In this document: positions 31,109 through 41,597 of the stretch, one piece after another | How positions within the stretch are numbered: the first letter of the stretch is position 1 | How the letters are laid out: the number at the start of each line of letters is the position of its first letter | Assembly (NCBI GenBank): GCA_032718475.1 | Contig: JAUCBJ010004630.1 | Coordinates: forward strand, 62,001-126,000 | From: Nemertoderma westbladi | Lineage: Eukaryota > Xenacoelomorpha > Nemertodermatida > Nemertodermatidae | DNA length: 64,000 nucleotides | Reading direction: 5' to 3' | Notes under the pieces: generated by a model | Told to the model about the DNA's origin: nothing | The model's database searches: none | Seen by the model: the letters and a program-made list of their open reading frames with translations, nothing else | Made by a program: the position numbers and the translations under genes

Positions 31109-31291
31109 CAAAACACTGTCTTAGGGGCAGATTGAATTCTTACTGTCGGATATGTAAGTCTCGGCGCTAGAAACTGCTTCAAGGGGTAATGTACTATGTA
31201 CGTGTAAACTGTTCCGTTATGTTGTGCTGTTTGTGAACAAATGTACTTGTGACTTATTTATATTACAGGTAGGATGGTAAATAGGATCTAG

Positions 31292-31963
31292 TGCGTGGTA
31301 AGCGCCCAACTTACTCGTGTTGGACACATTATCGAATGTAATTTATCATGTCAAAACCCTGTCCTATCCCCCATCTTCCCTCCCCCGGTATCCAAAGTCG
31401 CATCATCGTGCCACTTCTGTTTTAAACGTTTCAATCCTACCGATTTTATGCTGGAATGTGAGTCATGTCACGGTACCTATCACTTCCAGTGCGGTACGAG
31501 TCTTAAATTATCAGAGTTTCAGCTGGCTATAAAAAACACCAAAATGTTTTGTATTCACTGTTCCTATGAAATTTTTCCATTCCAGAATGTAAACTCTGAT
31601 GATGATGATTTATTTCTAGATAATTACAATAGGGACAATGACGAATTTGTTGCCCCTACTGTCTCTTACAATCCCTTTTTTAAAGATATCGATCCCGATA
31701 TTAATAGTTTTCATAATGTTCACACTTGGGGATATTTTACAGAATCTCGATTTAAAGCTCAATATTCGGCCACGTCAAAATCATTTTCTATAATAAATTT
31801 AAACTGTCGAAGCTTACGCAAAAACTTTTCCGATTTACAAATATTTTTAGAATCACTAGAGACCAAGATTGACGTTATTGCCCTAACCGAAACTTTTTTA
31901 TCTGAATCAGATGATCTATCGTACTACAGAATCCCTGGCTACAGCCAGCGACCCGATCATTGA
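31292..31963 (+). pseudogene. LINE ORF, PHD finger and N-terminal endonuclease (broken)
   Basis: The open frame begins right after a TAG and has no ATG near its start, so the natural start is lost or upstream. Around residues 37 to 90 it shows a PHD-type C4HC3 zinc finger: CHFC, then CESCHGTYHFQC, then FCIHC. An acidic run of aspartates follows. The APE-type endonuclease then starts with INLNCRSLR and contains ALTETFL, whose glutamate is the metal-binding residue of the family. A frameshift near 31,960 moves the rest of the endonuclease to another frame. PHD fingers occur in ORFs of CR1-group LINEs. A host PHD gene is unlikely because endonuclease and RT follow directly. Confidence 0.85.
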
Positions 31964-32455
31964 TCTTCGCAAATATGGTAACATCCAGCGTGGAGGGACG
32001 GCTATTTATATTAATAATAATTATGACTTCGCAGTTAAAGAATATTTAAAATTAAAAAATATTGAGAATACTTGGGTAGAAATAATTCGTTCATCTTCCG
32101 ATAAAAAATTAATTATTGGTTGCATTTATAGACCTCACTCAGTGTCTACAGCTGATTTTAATGAATTTTTTAGGAAGACCATTTAAACAGACTTAGCCTT
32201 ATTAATTCAGATATGGTATTATGTGGAGATTTTAACATCGATATGCTGAAATCGAATTCCTCAACACACCGTTATAATCACATTTTGAACTCTTGTGGAT
32301 TTAATCAGACTATAAAAGTACCAACTCGTATCACAAAATATTCCAGTACCCTGATAGATCACATATCCTCTAACATAACTACCTCATTCTGTCAATCTGG
32401 TGTTTTTTCTGTACAGACCATCTGCCAACTTTCATGGTATTAAAAAATTACACTT
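31964..32455 (+). pseudogene. LINE endonuclease, C-terminal part (frameshifted)
   Basis: This continues the APE endonuclease in pieces. IQRGGTAIYI and LIIGCIYRPHS (to 32,186) come first. A frameshift leads to CGDFNIDML with the catalytic GDFN motif, and TLIDHI. Another shift near 32,413 leads to TDHLPT, the terminal catalytic DH motif. All key endonuclease motifs are present but spread over three frames, so the copy is dead. Confidence 0.8.
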
Positions 32456-33443
32456 ATTTTTTTTTATTGCGATCCGGGAACACGTGAAGTGTATGATTAC
32501 AGTAAATTCGATAAAAGTATATTTTTAGCAGATATTCAAATCCCGGCTAACTGGAACTATCAAAATGATAATATACCAATAAAAAATAAATTTGGTGCCT
32601 TTTACGATAATGTTGAAAATATATGCGAAAATAACTTACCTAAAAAAATAATTACAGTAACAGAAATACCCCGTAAGCCATGGATGACAAAATCATTAAT
32701 TAAATGCTCCATCTGCAAAAATAAGCTTTATAGGAAATATCTTTCCAACCCAACTCCCGTTAGGTTAGATAGTTACAAAAAATATCGGAACACGTACGTC
32801 TCTTCGATTCGACAGGCTAAAAAATCGTAATATCACAAACAATTTTTACAAAACAGTGTCAGCATTCGGAAAACCTGGGCCACAATTAATAGTGCATTGA
32901 ATCAAGTAAGTAAAAATAAATATCCAAAAAGATTAAACATTCAAAATCAAGACCAGTCTATTAATGTTCTCACAGACCCATATGATATTGCAACTGCTTT
33001 TAATCAAGATTTTTCTACTGTAGGGGCAAAACTTGCTGCTCCGTTCAAGTGTGTGAAATCGGGCCGAAGTCCAACTAAGTATATTAAACATGGCAAATCA
33101 AATTCATTTATATTGGTTGAAACGGTGCCAGTAGAAGTTGAATATCATTTGACTCAGTTATCGGAAACTACATCAACTAATGATATAAAACCAATTCAGC
33201 TAATAAAAATAATTGCTTCGAAACCAATTTCAGAACATCTGTCAAAATTAATAAATTTATCTATTTCTAACGGCTTTTTTCCGGACGAGTTAAAATTAGC
33301 GAAAGTAATTCCAGTCTATAAGAAGGAGGACCCATTGTCTGCAACTAACTATCGCCCGATTTCACTTCTTCCAGTATTTAGTTAGATCTAAGAATGAATC
33401 ATTAATGATCAACTCTTAAACTACTTTGAAAAATTTTCCCTGC
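32456..33443 (+). pseudogene. LINE linker and N-terminal reverse transcriptase (broken)
   Basis: The linker includes PWMTKSLIK and a basic segment ending IRQAKKS, after which a TAA at 32,828 interrupts the frame. The downstream part carries the RT fingers: VIPVYKKED and NYRPISLLPVFS. A TAG follows at 33,383. RT-like coding resumes after a small shift as NYFEKFSLL and runs up to the 5-bp target site of the solo LTR. The copy has at least three disabling lesions besides the LTR. Confidence 0.8.
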
Positions 33444-33448
33444 TAACT
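33444..33448. repeat. Target-site duplication TAACT (left), solo LTR
   Basis: TAACT directly abuts the TG of the LTR. The same five bases follow its other end at 34,654 to 34,658. Removing the LTR and one copy brings the interrupted LINE coding sequence back together. A 5-bp duplication fits BEL/Pao integration. Confidence 0.85.
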
Positions 33449-34653
33449 TGTACGCGCTTTTGAAGACCTTTAGCAGTTTAACCTGCCAAAATTTATATGT
33501 CTTTTGGTTTATAAATAGACTTTAGAAAATGACAAGTATTTAATACCAATAAACACAACATTAGCCGAAGCCAGCCTAGTGCGCGTCCATTCACCCGCTG
33601 GATATACCCGGGAGACTGGATTCGGAGGGCTTAGATTGTTATTGCAGTGTAAGCTTACTGTATTATTCGATTGATCGTTAATAAATAATTTCTGACCAAT
33701 ATTATTCACTTTCGGGAAATATTAACAGTTCCTTTAGGACGTGGCGCTCTATCTAGGTAAACAGAGATATGACTTATACTAAACACAACGGCAAGTCGGT
33801 AAGGCTTATGATTCACGTATGAGGCGCATTCTTTAGGAAATGCTTAGTTATCAGTCACAATCATGCACACTACCGGTAACACACAATACTGCACACTAAT
33901 TTGCCGACCGTCAATGAATTTTATCATATATAAAGAGAACAGCAATTGACTCATGTAGTGCTTATCAAATAGCATTAAATTCACTACAAACCACAATAAT
34001 ATAAGTCGCAATCGCTATATGTAACCCGTCTCTCTAACCTGTAGTGTATCAAGAAAATTGGGAAATTTGGGTTCTTTATAGATGTTCTCCAAATAATATT
34101 CAACCAAACAACAGTAAAACCATTAAGACGGTAGGTTAAGATATAATATGACTATGTACTGATAATGTAACAATGATACGATATGCCGGACTGTGCAGTG
34201 TTGCACTGATTGTGTTGATAACAGTTATACGTTCTATAATCTAAGCCTACTAATGTTTCTTCTAAAGTCTGAACGAGTTGACTCTAGAGCCGGTGTTCTT
34301 GGCCTAGAAGGAACAACACAACAGTATCAAGAAAAAACAGTAAGACTGAACACTCCTAGCACGATCTGTAGAAAATCTCCACATCGACAGTAAAAATCGC
34401 CCTGATTGGCTGTTAAGCTAAACAAAGAACCATGTGTCCAATGGCCGTTTCCATGCCAGCAACCAGCTGTTAGATGTCGTAATCTGAATCATCAAGGCTA
34501 AGCTGTGCTAGAGTATTTGACGCATTGCGGGTTTTATGCCTTACCATGTCCGCCAAAGCACACATATGGAAGAATGACTTTTATGTCCGTTAAAACACCT
34601 ATAACGGTACTTTGCGGGCGAGGGGACTGATTATATCCGCAAAAGCTTTTACA
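33449..34653 (-). mobile_element. Solo LTR of the BEL/Pao family (minus strand)
   Basis: On the minus strand it begins TGTAAAAGCTTTTGCGGA and ends with CGCGTACA, so it has TG...CA termini. It is clearly homologous to the LTRs at 40,510 and 50,757, allowing indels, and is 1,205 bp long. A TATATATGAT box is present (about 33,924 to 33,934). The polyadenylation signal AATAAA of those LTRs is replaced by AACTAA here, a variant shared with the LTR at 63,590. No internal region is attached, so it is the product of recombination between two LTRs of one insertion. It sits inside the reverse transcriptase of the CR1-like LINE. Confidence 0.88.
33924..33934 (-). promoter_or_regulatory. Putative TATA box of the solo LTR
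   Basis: TTTATATATGA on the minus strand lies at the same relative place as TATATATGA in the LTRs at 51,777 and 62,542. It is followed by a conserved GACGGTCGGCA segment that could hold the start site. This is an inference from position and conservation. Confidence 0.4.
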
Positions 34654-34658
34654 TAACT
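34654..34658. repeat. Target-site duplication TAACT (right), solo LTR
   Basis: It matches 33,444 to 33,448 exactly. The LINE reverse transcriptase resumes right after it. Confidence 0.85.
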
Positions 34659-34890
34659 ACTTGCCAATTTGGTCTCCGCAAGAGGTCAACGACAACTTTG
34701 GGTATATTAAATGTTGTAGAGAACCTTCGCCAAATACTGGACTGCGGAGATTCAGCCTGTGTGGTGTTCCTCGATCTCCAGAAGGCATTTGACTCTCTGG
34801 ATCACAATATACTGACCACCAAACTAGAGGCATACGGAGTTCGAGGTATGCCCCTGCAGCTCCTAAGCGACTATCACAATTGTGCAGTTA
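34659..34890 (+). pseudogene. LINE reverse transcriptase, central part
   Basis: Coding resumes as CQFGLRKRSTT, then VVENLRQIL and FLDLQKAFDSLDH. The first aspartate of the last motif is the RT motif A catalytic residue. It ends at LQLLSDY, after which similarity stops. The YADD block and the rest of RT are absent. The sequence passes straight into an A/T-rich 3' end, so an internal deletion joined RT to the tail. Confidence 0.82.
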
Positions 34891-34921
34891 TGTATTATAT
34901 ATTTTGTATATGGTAAATGGG

Positions 34922-34950
34922 ATAAATAAATAAATAAATAAATGAAAAAA
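34922..34950 (+). repeat. (ATAA)n tail of the CR1-like LINE
   Basis: Five ATAA units followed by an A-rich end mark the LINE 3' terminus. Simple-sequence tails are typical of CR1/L2-like elements. Confidence 0.7.
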
Positions 34951-35639
34951 TGATTATAGTCGCAAGTTGGGGAATAATATTGCAGTATTGCGGACACATA
35001 CACTCGCACTAATTAAACCGAATCTACTGCAGACAGGTTACAGTTAGCACTTACCAGGTGGAAGGCAAAGTAGTGTGATCCTGAGTCTCGTATATTCATG
35101 AACAATACAATGCAATAATAATAACTATAATATGATGATATAACGAGATATAAAGTATAAAGGTTTATGCAACAAGGTAAGAATTCATAGATCCGTACTA
35201 ACTATACGAACCTAGAATACCGTTACAAGCCTCAGATCTTAATGGTTAGGCCTGCTACTACACAGAATACATTCACTTATATAAGCATTGTTCAAGGGGA
35301 GCAGCCAATAAGGCGTAAGAATTCTACAAAGGGTAGCAACCAATGAGAGTCCAGTACTATGCTAATCGATGCCTGGCAACGGGTAAACAAAGGTTAGTAA
35401 TGGCGTAAGGCACAGGTTGAAATAAAATAGTTGCACGTAAATATCGAATAGTTCTCTGATAAAAATATAAGATTTCAATATAAGGTTGGCGTGTGCATCA
35501 AAAACAGGGTCCTTCAAATGTGAAATCCCATAGCATCGAATATTTGCCGACATCTCGACCTGCTCCTTAGCATCATTTTATTACGTCGGACAAACCAAAC
35601 AGTACATACATAAACGTATGAATTCACACCGGACCACAA
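34951..35639. other. Noncoding interval, no feature recognised
   Basis: This stretch is A/T-rich and shows no long reading frame, RNA gene or recognisable repeat. It separates the two LINE remnants. Confidence 0.5.
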
Positions 35640-36281
35640 TACGAGATGCGGAGAGCCTATTCAAGGCTGCCATGCCTTTCCCTTACGTATTCGAAGGTCC
35701 TCACCTTATTTCCGGATCCATGATCCTAGGTAACAGAAGTCATCCACATGCTCGAGCATACCATCCTTTGAGCTTATGCTCATCCGATCAGAGACTTGCT
35801 GAAGACGTTCAAAGTTAACTGTCAAAATTTTGGTCTTTTTGGAGTTAATAAAAAGACCAACATTAGAAGCAGCCTGTTCTAATGAGCTGAGGAGCCGTTG
35901 GGCTCCCTCTAGTGATTCTGAGAGTACTCCTAAGTCATCAGCAAAGTCTAGATCAGTTAGGTACTTGGCAGAATTTCCTCTATTTCTGGAGCCAGTAGGT
36001 GGAGTTACCATCACCCCATCATCGTTATGATGATCTAAGGACTTGCGTAGAACATAGTCAACCACAATAATGAACAAGAATGGCGCAAGTGTGTCTCCCT
36101 GAAGGACTCCCCATAACACTTCAAACGGTTCTGTGTCACCGTCAGCAGTAGACACAAATGTTGTTGAACCATCGTATACTGATCTGATTGCTGCAATAAT
36201 TTCATCAGGAATCTCATATAATAAAAATGGTGAACACATGTGAGCGAGAGACTGAAACAAAGGCCTTGAAGAAGTCAACAA
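35640..36281 (-). pseudogene. LINE RT palm domain (broken)
   Basis: Coding carries GVLQGDTLAPFLF, then LDFADDLGVLSE with the FADD catalytic pair. It continues through NSKKTKILTVN and FCYLGSWI. The frame stops at 35,706. Weak similarity (AALNRL) continues in another frame to about 35,640 and then ends. A frameshift near 36,240 separates this part from motif A. Confidence 0.82.
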
Positions 36282-37298
36282 AGATAACAGCCAGATAGAT
36301 GCCTGTCTTTCTTTTTTGATAACTCTTCAATTATCCTTCTAAGTGCCAAAATGGGCTCTATAGTCCCACGACCTTCACGGAATCCATTCTGATTTCCACG
36401 GAGCAGTCTCTCAATGGGATCCTTGATACGGTTTAATCGAATTCTATTGTATAGCTTTGCAGCAATCGAGATCAATGAGATTCCCCGAAAAGAACCATAG
36501 AGTGTTAGGTTGCCCTTCTTGGGAACTGGCTCCAACTTATTTGTTTTCATTTCTTGTAGGACTCCTGTTGTTCTGTACATGTCTATTATGATGGGATAGA
36601 TGAGCTTTAAACACTCAGGTATTTTAAAGACCTCAGGGGGGACACCATCTACTCCACTGGCACGATTGGTCTTAGTGCTCTTTGCAGCTGCCTTAACTTC
36701 TGCAAATGAGATATCGCCAATGGGAATATCTGGGAGTACAGACTCAGACACTTTTACTTCTATAAAACTATCAGGCAATACCCTGTCATTATTGAGGAGC
36801 TTTTCAAAGTGGGCCTTCCAACCATTGAGGCGATCGGCTGGTGATTCTGCCTTAACCTTGGTGGTTGGTTGGCTTTTCCGCCCAGTAAGCAAGTTGATTG
36901 ATTTCCATGCCTGGGATGATTGCCTGCTGTCGTCGGCATCATTGATGGCATCAACTTGTTGTCTTATAAGCTCCTGTAGATTAACAGAGTAATGCCTGTT
37001 CAGGGACCTAGATGCAGCCTTAACTGCATTCTTGGCCGCTGTAGTCTGTTTGAGTCGGCGGGACTCATTCTGCACCTTATAGAGGTCATTTCGGCATTTC
37101 TGAATTTTGTAGTCAGTCCAGGGGGTCTTTTTCCTGTTTCGAGGGTACATAGGAACTAACCATTTCTGCAGCTGCTAACTTATCTGCTTCTGTGAAGGCA
37201 GTATAGCCCTCGCAGTGATCTGCTGCCTCAGAGGCAAGAACCTCATACCTGTTGCTGAGCTGTAGTGTGAAGCTGGATCTCACACTTGGCTGTTGCAA
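36275..37298 (-). pseudogene. LINE linker and RT fingers (broken)
   Basis: The linker gives FTLQLSNRYEVLA, then KKTPWTDY. The RT N-terminal part follows: NRASGVDGVPPEVFK, LEPVPKKGN, FRGISLISIAAKLYNRI and NQNGFREGRGT. The frame ends in TGA. In the next frame VIFVDFFKAFVSVSR continues and supplies the motif A aspartate. These are the usual RT blocks 0 to 3 in the right order. Confidence 0.82.
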
Positions 37299-37299
37299 C

Positions 37300-38047
37300 A
37301 GACCCGCGACAAGGTAGATTTCGTTGTTCTGCTAGCATGCAGATTAAGTCTTACCTTGGCCACAATAAGGCGGTGATCACTGGAGAAAGATCGAAGTGTA
37401 AATGCATTACAGTATTGTATAGAGCTCCTGTATTTTCTTCGAAACATAATATGGTCTATCTGGGACTTGTGAACAATGGGTCCACTATGAGTCCATAGCT
37501 TTCCAGTTCTCTTCTTGAACTGGGTTCCAGCTGAAAACAGTCAATTTCCAGAGATGAAATCCTGAAGATGGACGGAATTTCGGTTAACACTATCGCTATA
37601 GACCCAGGGCGATGTAGGTGATTGATGCAGACTTGCATTAAAGTCTCCCAGGGATGTTAAGAATGCATGCTGATCCACTCCATCAGTAGTTGCTTGAAAA
37701 TTGTGGTAGAAATTTTCCACCTCCTCTACTGGGGCAACACTAGATGGAGAATAGCACACAATCAGAACCACCTTAGGAAACTTCTTAGCCAGTCTTCCAG
37801 AACATGAGAAGTGGTAACGGATGATGCGGTTAGAGATTTGGTCTATTTTGTCCAATGCTGCATGTGCAGTTGGATTCATCAAGAGGTGGCAAGTTTTCTT
37901 GATCAATGACCTAGAAAACCTGACCTGAAGCTGGTGTCCGCCAGCCCCGGGATGCGCCAGCAGTGCAGCACCTATTAACCAGTTAACTCTTCTAGACGCC
38001 GCTTGGAAAACTAACCAACCGTGATTTATTTTTGAACTGTTTTTCAA
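37300..38047 (-). pseudogene. LINE endonuclease domain (5'-truncated, frameshifted)
   Basis: Motifs in order on the minus strand: IIRYHFSCS, VVLIVCYSPSS (the strand before the catalytic loop), SLGDFNAS (catalytic DFN), then in another frame QIDHIMFRRKYRSS and SSDHRLIVAKVRL (terminal DH). The catalytic glutamate region at the N-terminus is absent, which fits 5' truncation during target-primed reverse transcription. A frameshift near 37,550 separates the two parts. Confidence 0.78.
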
Positions 38048-38312
38048 CCAACCTGGTTATAGAATCCAGGCGGCTGCCAGAATTGTGTTGTGTTATGTTC
38101 TGTTGGTTGCTACAGTATAATGTATATGGCACTAACATAGTATAGACTGATAGAAGCGGCAATGAGAATGCTAAGGGAATAAACATTCGCACAGATATTG
38201 AAAACCGTCGTGTCAGTCTGTCCTTTTTTGTGAATTTATTAACATATAGGGCTTAATAAACCTTTACTTTCGCTGTTTCACGGCCAGTCTTTAGTTAACC
38301 ATATGCGGCCAA

Positions 38313-38399
38313 GTGCCAACAAGTCCAACCTAGTGCCAGTTAGTCAAACCACGTGTCAGCGACTCCAACCAGGTGCCAGTAATTAATCTAAGTCCAACC
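38313..38399 (+). repeat. Degenerate 20-bp tandem repeat
   Basis: Three and a half units starting GTGCCAAC, GTGCCAGT, GTGTCAGC and GTGCCAGT begin at 38,313, 38,333, 38,353 and 38,373. Each ends near a TCCAACC motif. The last unit is stretched by about 7 bp. Confidence 0.6.
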
Positions 38400-38680
38400 G
38401 GGCGGCCAGGTGTCAGTTTGTACAATAAAACAAGCACTGGCTGTGGCGCATCCCGGGGCTGAAGGACATCATCTGTCACTCATCATGGACCTACAATGTT
38501 TATTTGCCATTAGGTAGCGGCAGCCGCACTCTTTAAATTATATCGCTTTTAAGTAGGCCTACCTGTCTTTAGTCTGCATGTGTGCTGTGCACTTCTTACT
38601 GGTACGCAATGCCTAATCTTTAAAATCACATACGGATTATTCTCCATAGGAATCCATTACATACGCACATACACGTATCT

Positions 38681-38732
38681 ACATACGGATACGGCAAGTG
38701 CATACGGATACGGATACGGATACGGATTACGG
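38681..38732 (+). repeat. Short CGGATA hexamer repeat
   Basis: ACATACGGATACGG appears twice, followed by four CGGATA hexamers. The motif does not match a known telomere repeat. Confidence 0.6.
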
Positions 38733-40163
38733 CGGAAAGTTATACCCTGATTAGATAAACATTGTTTAATATTCTTTATGCGGTTAGTGCGATCCAAATC
38801 ATTTGTTCCTGTGTGTATGTGTATATGAAATAGTGGCGTTTGGGTTTTTTCCTTGATGCAGCATTTATATTAACGATAAGATTTGAGGTAAGGATGTCAG
38901 AGTGAATATAATCTTGGAGTTCTATTGCATGCGATTCATATTTATATATTTACTTTTGCTATCCTTAAATAATAGCGTGGTTATTTATGATCTCGATTAC
39001 GCTGTTTGATATTAAAGTTTTCTTGGAAGTGATGTGACTTGTCAATAGTTTTTACATTTGAATCATCGAGTGATATTATTGGTACCAGCAATTCGTTGGC
39101 TTTCATGGTGTCACATGTTCCGGACAGTTCCAGTGGTGGTAGACTGCCTGGGTGAGGTAGTCTTCCCGCACCCTTGTTAATAGGGATTCTGGACGACTTT
39201 ATGACCGGTTCCACTACGTTGCCACTGGCAGCCCTGGTGTACAGTAATAGAGGTTCTGGTCTGTTCTAGGACCGTCTCCGCCACCTTGCCACCGCCACCA
39301 CCTCTTGCTTTGTTGCCTAGATGATGGTTTATTTGTTTCTTTAATATCTCAATCGTTCCAAATTTTCTCACACCTGTCTACTTAGGTTGTTGATTATAAT
39401 TAATTTATTTTCATTACATATTATTATTATTGTAGGTGTAGGACTACACTCTGGTGTAGTGATTGATATTAGAGAATGACATTAGGCCGATTGATTTTCA
39501 TGGATGTATAGGTTCTACTTTTTCAATCGGATCCTGAGTTAATGTTTGTTGGCCTTGCAGCTACTGTAAAAGATATGATAAACTGTATCCTTATGGATGT
39601 TATCTTGCTTTTCATGAAAATACATAGTTAGTTAATTTTTTCGGTATTGAGTTTACTGAACACATTTGGTCTAGTCTAGACAGACTGAAGTATGCTTAAG
39701 GGTTTATGATTAAGTCTACTTAATGTTAGACCGATTGGACGAGAATTCAGATGAGGCTGGATAGACTTGATGAATAATGATGATACTTATGATTAGGCAA
39801 ATACTGAAGGTGTAGAAGATTAGACAGCAAAATGTTATATATTTATTTACATTTACTATAATTTCATTTCCCTTAAAATCATAAAAGGTTTGATAATTTG
39901 GATTATGATTATCCAGAGTAGAGATTACGAATAAGACGATATATGATAACTTTGAGATGCATGAATCCTACAATATATATCGTACATACATAATTTATAC
40001 AAGTACTACCATACATAATTTTCCATTAGTCAATCCGACATACAGTACTTTGTATATAAATACATTTTTTCTGTACAAAATATTAGCGATTGTAAAGATT
40101 GCTAAAAAATATATTTTATTAGAAAATGTCGTTTGTATAGTGTCGGATTAACCTTAAGGCATA

Positions 40164-40179
40164 TAAGGCACGTGCCTTA
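40164..40179. other. 16-bp perfect palindrome TAAGGCACGTGCCTTA
   Basis: The palindrome includes the E-box CACGTG. Surrounding bases (TTAAGGCATA before, GGGCC after) resemble terminal or subterminal repeats of DNA transposons such as hAT remnants. I see no partner end in the window, so this is only a suggestion. Confidence 0.3.
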
Positions 40180-40504
40180 GGGCCAGACGAAAATACGGGC
40201 CATTTTTTCTCAGCGAGTCTGTAAAAAAAATTATTTTTATCTGAAAAGTCCACATTTTTTCTCACTAAAATTTCTAGAAAACAGAACAAAAGTGCATCTT
40301 TCGACTACTTCCTATTACTAGATTTGTGGTAGAAATTGCAAAATTGTAGCTCAATCGACCGACAGCTGCTTGTGTTATTAGTTCGAGACCTGATGGCAGG
40401 GAAATAATAAAACATGGGCAGTAAAACATTAAAGTGCTAATTATGAACAATGGAGAATTTAATTTTATTTATTTGTGGGGAATTATTTGTAGTTATGTAC
40501 TTAA

Positions 40505-40509
40505 AACTT
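40505..40509. repeat. Target-site duplication AACTT (left), composite BEL insertion
   Basis: AACTT abuts the TG of the first LTR. The same five bases follow the CA of the last LTR at 63,008 to 63,012. The match is at exactly the predicted boundaries, 22.5 kb apart. Confidence 0.8.
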
Positions 40510-41167
40510 TGTAAAAGCTTTTGCGGACATAACTAGTCATTTCCCGCAATGCGCAGAATACTCTAAAATAGCTCTTAAAATTGATTCAACTACGCGACGG
40601 GAAGGAATTAGAACCAAGATTACGAAATCTGTCAGCTGATTCTTTGTTGACATGGAACTCCCTTTGTTCTGGCATTATTCAGCCAATCAGAGCGATTTTC
40701 ACTTTATGGCTAAGAGAATCCTACCTAGCTCGCGCAATGCATTATGTTCTTGATTCTATTTTTCTGAGAATTCGAATAACTCAGAATTTCTGTGCTTCTG
40801 TGTAGAACTTTCAGACTTTGGCCGGAAACATCAGATGGCCTGGATTATAAGAATGTAAAACTATTAACCTGAAACACAACCTAAACACATTGAACATTGC
40901 TGCACATGTCATGCATGCATCACATGCATTACTGAACACTGCATAAGTAACACATACTGACTGTTCACCGCATTATTTTACTTCTGTTTACGGTCTTTAT
41001 TAATTGTTGTTATATTAATGGATATTGCTGTTATATTATGAGAATACCGTTAAATAATCATAAACCCCTCAATCTTCTTGATTACAGAGGTAAGAGGAAC
41101 AGGTTTACCGGTAGCAGCTGCGACTTAAATTATAGTGGTTTTTAGTATTGTAGTGGTTTTTATTAGT

Positions 41168-41213
41168 GCGCAGTAGTGTGAAGTAGTGTGAAGTCGTGAG
41201 AAGTAGTGTGAAA
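41168..41213 (+). repeat. 10-bp repeat (GTAGTGTGAA)n in LTR 1
   Basis: Four to five imperfect copies of GTAGTGTGAA precede the AATAAA. LTR 2 has about three and LTR 3 about five. The number varies between LTRs of one insertion, as expected for slippage. Confidence 0.65.
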
Positions 41214-41216
41214 GAT

Positions 41217-41222
41217 AATAAA
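41217..41222 (+). terminator. Polyadenylation signal AATAAA, LTR 1
   Basis: AATAAA is followed by GCATCTCCTAAAGAATGCG, which is nearly the same in LTR 2 (51,844) and LTR 3 (62,629). The position fits the R region of an LTR. Confidence 0.5.
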
Positions 41223-41597
41223 GCATCTCCTAAAGAATGCGCTATTTACGAAACTCTGTGGCCATCTAGTTGTGATTAGTATAAGTCATAACTCTGTTTT
41301 TATACTTAAAGCGCCACGTCCTAAAGGAACTATTAATATTTCCCCGAAAGTGAATATATTTGTCAGAGATTATATAGTAACGATCAATCGAATAATACAG
41401 TAGGTCTACATTGCAATAATTCTCAAAGCATCCGAATCCAGTCTCCCAAAACCATGGGTGAAAGGGCGCGCATGGACTGGCTTCAGCTGATGTAACTTCA
41501 GTACACTAGGTAATCGATATAGGCCAAAGTCGATTTATAAACAACAGGACAACTAAAATTGGCAGGTTAAACTGCTAAAGGTCTAAAAGCACAAACA

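Larger units (their letters stand above)
31292..34950 (+). mobile_element. CR1/L2-like LINE carrying a PHD finger (decayed, interrupted)
   Basis: The element reads in order: PHD-type zinc finger, APE-type endonuclease, linker, start of reverse transcriptase, a minus-strand solo LTR (33,449 to 34,653), further reverse transcriptase, then a short 3' end with an (ATAA)n tail. The RT runs up to the LTR and resumes directly after it, so the two parts belong to one copy. The 3' two-thirds of the RT domain is missing: coding similarity stops near 34,880 and the tail begins about 40 bp later. The placement in the CR1/L2 group rests on the RT motif FLDLQKAFD, the PHD finger and the simple-sequence tail. 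It is an inference from family knowledge. The exact 5' end is unknown. Confidence 0.85.
35640..38047 (-). mobile_element. Second LINE, APE endonuclease plus FADD-type RT (truncated at both ends)
   Basis: On the minus strand it runs from the middle of an APE-type endonuclease (near 38,000) to the end of the RT domain (near 35,640). The first part of the endonuclease and the C-terminal domain after RT are missing. Elements of this type are often mis-annotated as craniofacial development protein 2-like genes. The LFIVVVDYVLR-like block is typical of RTE-like LINEs, but I leave the clade open. A matching C-terminal fragment of a related element lies at 50,900 to 51,220. Confidence 0.82.
38048..40504. 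other. Noncoding interval between LINE and BEL insertion
   Basis: This 2.4-kb stretch has no convincing gene; open frames are short and do not resemble a known protein. It holds two short tandem repeats (38,313 and 38,681) and one 16-bp palindrome (40,164). Composition becomes A/T-rich from 39.4 kb onward. Confidence 0.6.
40510..41597 (+). mobile_element. LTR 1 (5' LTR of BEL copy 1)
   Basis: It starts TGTAAAAGCTTTTGCGGA and ends AAAAGCACAAACA, giving TGT...ACA termini. The solo LTR at 33,449 shares both ends. An AATAAA signal lies at 41,217 to 41,222, just after a 10-bp repeat. Compared with LTR 2 and LTR 3 it lacks the segment with TATATATGA and the likely start site, so it probably cannot initiate transcription. 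Right after the end there is no clear tRNA-complementary primer site. Confidence 0.82.

Noticed and set aside
31292-31963. Host PHD-finger gene
   Set aside because: Endonuclease and reverse transcriptase coding follow directly in the same direction, which identifies a LINE.
35640-38047. Host craniofacial development protein 2-like gene
   Set aside because: That annotation is a common mislabel of LINE endonuclease/RT. The frame is broken many times and RT motifs are present.
38681-38732. Interstitial telomere repeat
   Set aside because: The hexamer is CGGATA, not TTAGGG or another known animal telomere unit, and there are only a few copies.
39957-40151. Small gene in A/T-rich DNA
   Set aside because: 64 codons of biased composition without a domain; likely chance.
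40581-40805. Small gene inside LTR 1
   Set aside because: The frame lies wholly in the LTR and is not kept in LTR 2 or the solo LTR.
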